Shown here piece by piece: positions 61,999 through 64,000 of a stretch of DNA of 64,000 nt. The position numbers and the translations under genes are program-made. The notes beneath the pieces are model-generated. The model was not told the DNA's origin, did not search any database, and saw only the letters and a program-made list of their open reading frames with translations. Source of the stretch: Brevundimonas bullata (GTDB lineage: Bacteria > Pseudomonadota > Alphaproteobacteria > Caulobacterales > Caulobacteraceae); NCBI RefSeq assembly GCF_014207965.1, contig NZ_JACHLM010000001.1, positions 744,001 to 808,000 of the forward strand. The letters run 5' to 3'. The stretch's first letter is position 1; each line of letters opens with the position of its first letter.

Positions 61999-62601
61999 TT
62001 GCGCGCCAAGACTGCTGAAGACCGCGCCTTGCTGGAGATGATCGACCCCGTGGCCGAAAGCCTGGGGCTGGCCGTCGTGCGCGTGCGCCTGATGGGCGGG
62101 ACCCTGCGTCGTCGCCTTCAGATCATGGCCGAGCGCGTGGTCGACAACGACATCTCGGTCGAGGAATGCGCCCGCCTGTCGCGCGCCGTGTCGGAAGTGT
62201 TCGACGCCGCCGACCCGATCTCGGGCGAGTACCTGCTGGAAGTGTCGTCGCCCGGCATTGACCGGCCGCTGACCCGTCTGCTGGACTTCCAGCTGTTTGA
62301 AGGCTTTGAGGCGCGCCTGGAAACCGACCGGATGGTCGAGGGCCGCAAGCGCTTCAAGGGCATCCTGGCCGGCGTCGAGGGCGACAATGTCGCCATCGAT
62401 CTGGACGGCGAGGACGACACCGCCCTGATCCCGTTTGAATGGGTTTCGGACGCCAAGCTGGTGCTGACCGACGAGTTGCTGAAGCGGGGCGCGGCCCTGC
62501 GCGCGGCGCGCGGCGAACCCGAAGACGACGGCCTGCCGGAAGGCGAAGCCGAAACTGAAGACACGACCAACATCACGACCTCGACCAAGGACAAAGCCTG
62601 A
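61999..62601 (+). CDS. rimP: Ribosome maturation factor RimP
   Basis: 200 residues from a TTG start. [55 protein letters not shown] and [20 protein letters not shown] are the RimP blocks. Required for 30S maturation. The TTG at 61999 gives the family's RAKTAEDR leader; an ATG at 62038 would remove it. A clear Shine-Dalgarno is missing. The acidic C-terminal tail is long. The stop overlaps the nusA ATG by one base. Confidence 0.93.
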   Translation: MRAKTAEDRALLEMIDPVAESLGLAVVRVRLMGGTLRRRLQIMAERVVDNDISVEECARLSRAVSEVFDAADPISGEYLLEVSSPGIDRPLTRLLDFQLFEGFEARLETDRMVEGRKRFKGILAGVEGDNVAIDLDGEDDTALIPFEWVSDAKLVLTDELLKRGAALRAARGEPEDDGLPEGEAETEDTTNITTSTKDKA

Positions 62602-64000
62602 TGGCCGTCACCGGTATTTCCGCCAACCGTCTTGAACTGCTCTCGATCGCCGACGCTGTCGCGCGTGAGAAGAACATCGACAAGGAAGTCGTCATCGAGG
62701 CGATCGAGGAGGCGATCCAGAAGGGCGCCAAGTCGCGCTACGGCGCTCATCACGACATTCGCGCCAAGATCGATCACAAGACCGGCGAGCTGTCGCTGAC
62801 CCGTCACGTCACCATCGTCGAAGATGACTGGCAGCCGGAAGACGAGCTGGAAGAGTTCAACGACAGCGCCATGGTGCGCCTGACCGACGCCTCCAAGCGC
62901 GACCCGGAAGCCGCGGTCGGCAAGGAATACGTCGAGGTTCTGCCGCCGTTCGAGTTCGGCCGCGTCCAGACCCAGATGGCCCGCCAGGTCGTGACCGGCA
63001 AGGTCCGCGAAGCCGAGCGCGCCAACCAGTACGAAGAGTTCAAGGATCGCGTCGGCGAGATCGTCAACGGCACGGTCAAGCGCGTCGAATACGGCAACAC
63101 CATCGTCGACCTGGGCCGCGGCGAAGGCATCATGCGCCGCGACCAGTCGATCCCGCGCGAAGTGTTCAACGTCGGCGACCGCGTTCGCACCTACATCTAC
63201 GACGTCCGTCCCGAAGCCAAGGGCCCGCAGGTCATGCTGAGCCGCGCCCACCCGGGCTTCATGGCCAAGCTGTTCGCGCAGGAAGTGCCGGAAGTCTATG
63301 ACGGCGTGATCGAGATCCGCGCCGCGGCCCGCGACGCCGGTTCGCGCGCCAAGATGGCCGTCCTGTCGAACGACAGCTCGATCGACCCCGTCGGCGCCTG
63401 CGTCGGCATGCGCGGCTCGCGCGTTCAGGCGGTCGTCGCCGAACTGCAGGGCGAGAAGATCGACATCATCCAGTGGAACGACGACGAGCCCACCTTCATC
63501 GTCAACGCCCTGGCTCCGGCTGAAGTCGCCAAGGTGGTGATGGACGAAGACGCCGACCGCGTCGAAGTCGTGGTGCCGGACGAGCAACTGTCGCTGGCCA
63601 TCGGCCGTCGCGGCCAGAACGTCCGCCTGGCCTCGCAGCTGACCGGCTGGCAGATCGACATCATCACCGAGTCGCAGGACTCGGAGCGTCGCCAGAAGGA
63701 GTTCGCCGAGCGGACGACCCTGTTCCAGGAAGCCCTGGACGTCGACGAGACCATCGCCCAGCTGCTGGTCACCGAAGGCTTCGCCACGGTCGAGGATCTG
63801 GCCTTCGTGGAATCCTATGAAGTCGCCGAGATCGAAGGCTTCGACGAGGACACCGCCGAAGAACTGCAGGCCCGCGCCCGTGAATTCCTGGACCGCAAGG
63901 CCGCCGAACTCGACGCCAAGCGCGTCGCTCTGGGCGTCGAGGACGACGTCCTGAACGTTCCGGGCGTGACTGGCGCCATCGCCGTCGCCCTGGGCGAAGG
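62601..64000 (+). CDS. nusA: Transcription termination/antitermination protein NusA (cut by window end)
   Basis: About 466 residues are visible. N-terminal RNA-polymerase-binding domain (about 1-130), an S1 domain (about 135-200) with [22 protein letters not shown], two KH domains (about 230-345) with [17 protein letters not shown] and [16 protein letters not shown], and the start of the C-terminal acidic repeats ([38 protein letters not shown]). Controls pausing, termination and antitermination. Translationally coupled to rimP. Confidence 0.96.
   Translation, partial: MAVTGISANRLELLSIADAVAREKNIDKEVVIEAIEEAIQKGAKSRYGAHHDIRAKIDHKTGELSLTRHVTIVEDDWQPEDELEEFNDSAMVRLTDASKRDPEAAVGKEYVEVLPPFEFGRVQTQMARQVVTGKVREAERANQYEEFKDRVGEIVNGTVKRVEYGNTIVDLGRGEGIMRRDQSIPREVFNVGDRVRTYIYDVRPEAKGPQVMLSRAHPGFMAKLFAQEVPEVYDGVIEIRAAARDAGSRAKMAVLSNDSSIDPVGACVGMRGSRVQAVVAELQGEKIDIIQWNDDEPTFIVNALAPAEVAKVVMDEDADRVEVVVPDEQLSLAIGRRGQNVRLASQLTGWQIDIITESQDSERRQKEFAERTTLFQEALDVDETIAQLLVTEGFATVEDLAFVESYEVAEIEGFDEDTAEELQARAREFLDRKAAELDAKRVALGVEDDVLNVPGVTGAIAVALGE

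Overview
GC-rich (about two thirds G+C) chromosomal segment of an alphaproteobacterium of the Caulobacteraceae, most likely Brevundimonas or a close relative. Supporting this are a CenR-type response regulator, a CC0125/CC1285-type lipoprotein, Caulobacter-style promoter and CtrA/CcrM-like motifs, the ftsY-yciB pair, the ccmC-ccmD-ccmG block, and rimP-nusA at the right edge. Genus assignment is inference; no rRNA is present. No prophage, transposase, integrase, CRISPR array or plasmid function was found; the window reads as core chromosome with small accessory genes and many short palindromic repeats.

Layout. 0-5 kb: end of an unidentified gene, a thiamine-phosphate-synthase-like gene head to head with the PLP-homeostasis gene, cenR, a LysR regulator, a tiny membrane protein, xth, lolA. 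5-12 kb: ftsK, a ubiquinone hydroxylase, three overlapping small genes, Trm112-like protein, Lon-N-domain protein, CnoX-like thioredoxin. 12-19.5 kb: exported EreA/ChaN-like protein, aminoacyl-tRNA deacylase, DUF6065 protein, lipoprotein, LysE exporter, two tandem related exported proteins, a sorbosone-dehydrogenase-like protein, an IPTL-CTERM-like protein. 19.7-26.5 kb: argG, metK, tRNA-Thr(CGU), hemD, hemC, tsaD, gpsA. 26.5-33 kb: Rieske protein, small acidic protein, phasin-like protein, creatininase-family protein, an EmrAB-type efflux operon with a TetR regulator, nth. 33-41.6 kb: ATP-grasp protein, adenosine kinase, cytochrome c maturation genes, a possibly cell-cycle-controlled small protein, MarR regulator with a lysine-rich tail, yciB, ftsY, nadE. 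41.7-49 kb: PhnA-domain protein, alpha/beta hydrolase, a sugar-related pair (AGE epimerase, GmhB-like phosphatase) opposite a nucleotide-sugar pair (DegT aminotransferase, Gfo/Idh/MocA dehydrogenase), an MHYT-HWE histidine kinase, MaoC. 49-64 kb: threonine-dehydratase-like enzyme, glpK with an APH-like kinase, Rrf2 regulator, SDR, marC, pyrF, exported Pro/Tyr-rich repeat protein, SDHAF4-like protein, htpX, trmB, DUF1993 protein, chemoreceptor, rimP, nusA (cut by the window end).

Genes that act together: hemC-hemD in tetrapyrrole synthesis; ccmC-ccmD-ccmG in haem delivery to c-type cytochromes; emrA-emrB-tetR as regulated efflux; ftsY-yciB for membrane targeting and envelope; rimP-nusA for ribosome maturation and antitermination; and the 43.0-47.0 kb genes plausibly for surface polysaccharide. 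The most unusual material is non-coding: at least eleven copies of a 30-40 bp palindromic repeat, four copies of a roughly 100 bp composite palindrome, a third inverted-repeat family whose last arm ends exactly 11 bases before the start codon of two unrelated genes, a terminator hairpin carrying the stop codon in its loop, and a candidate small RNA next to lolA.
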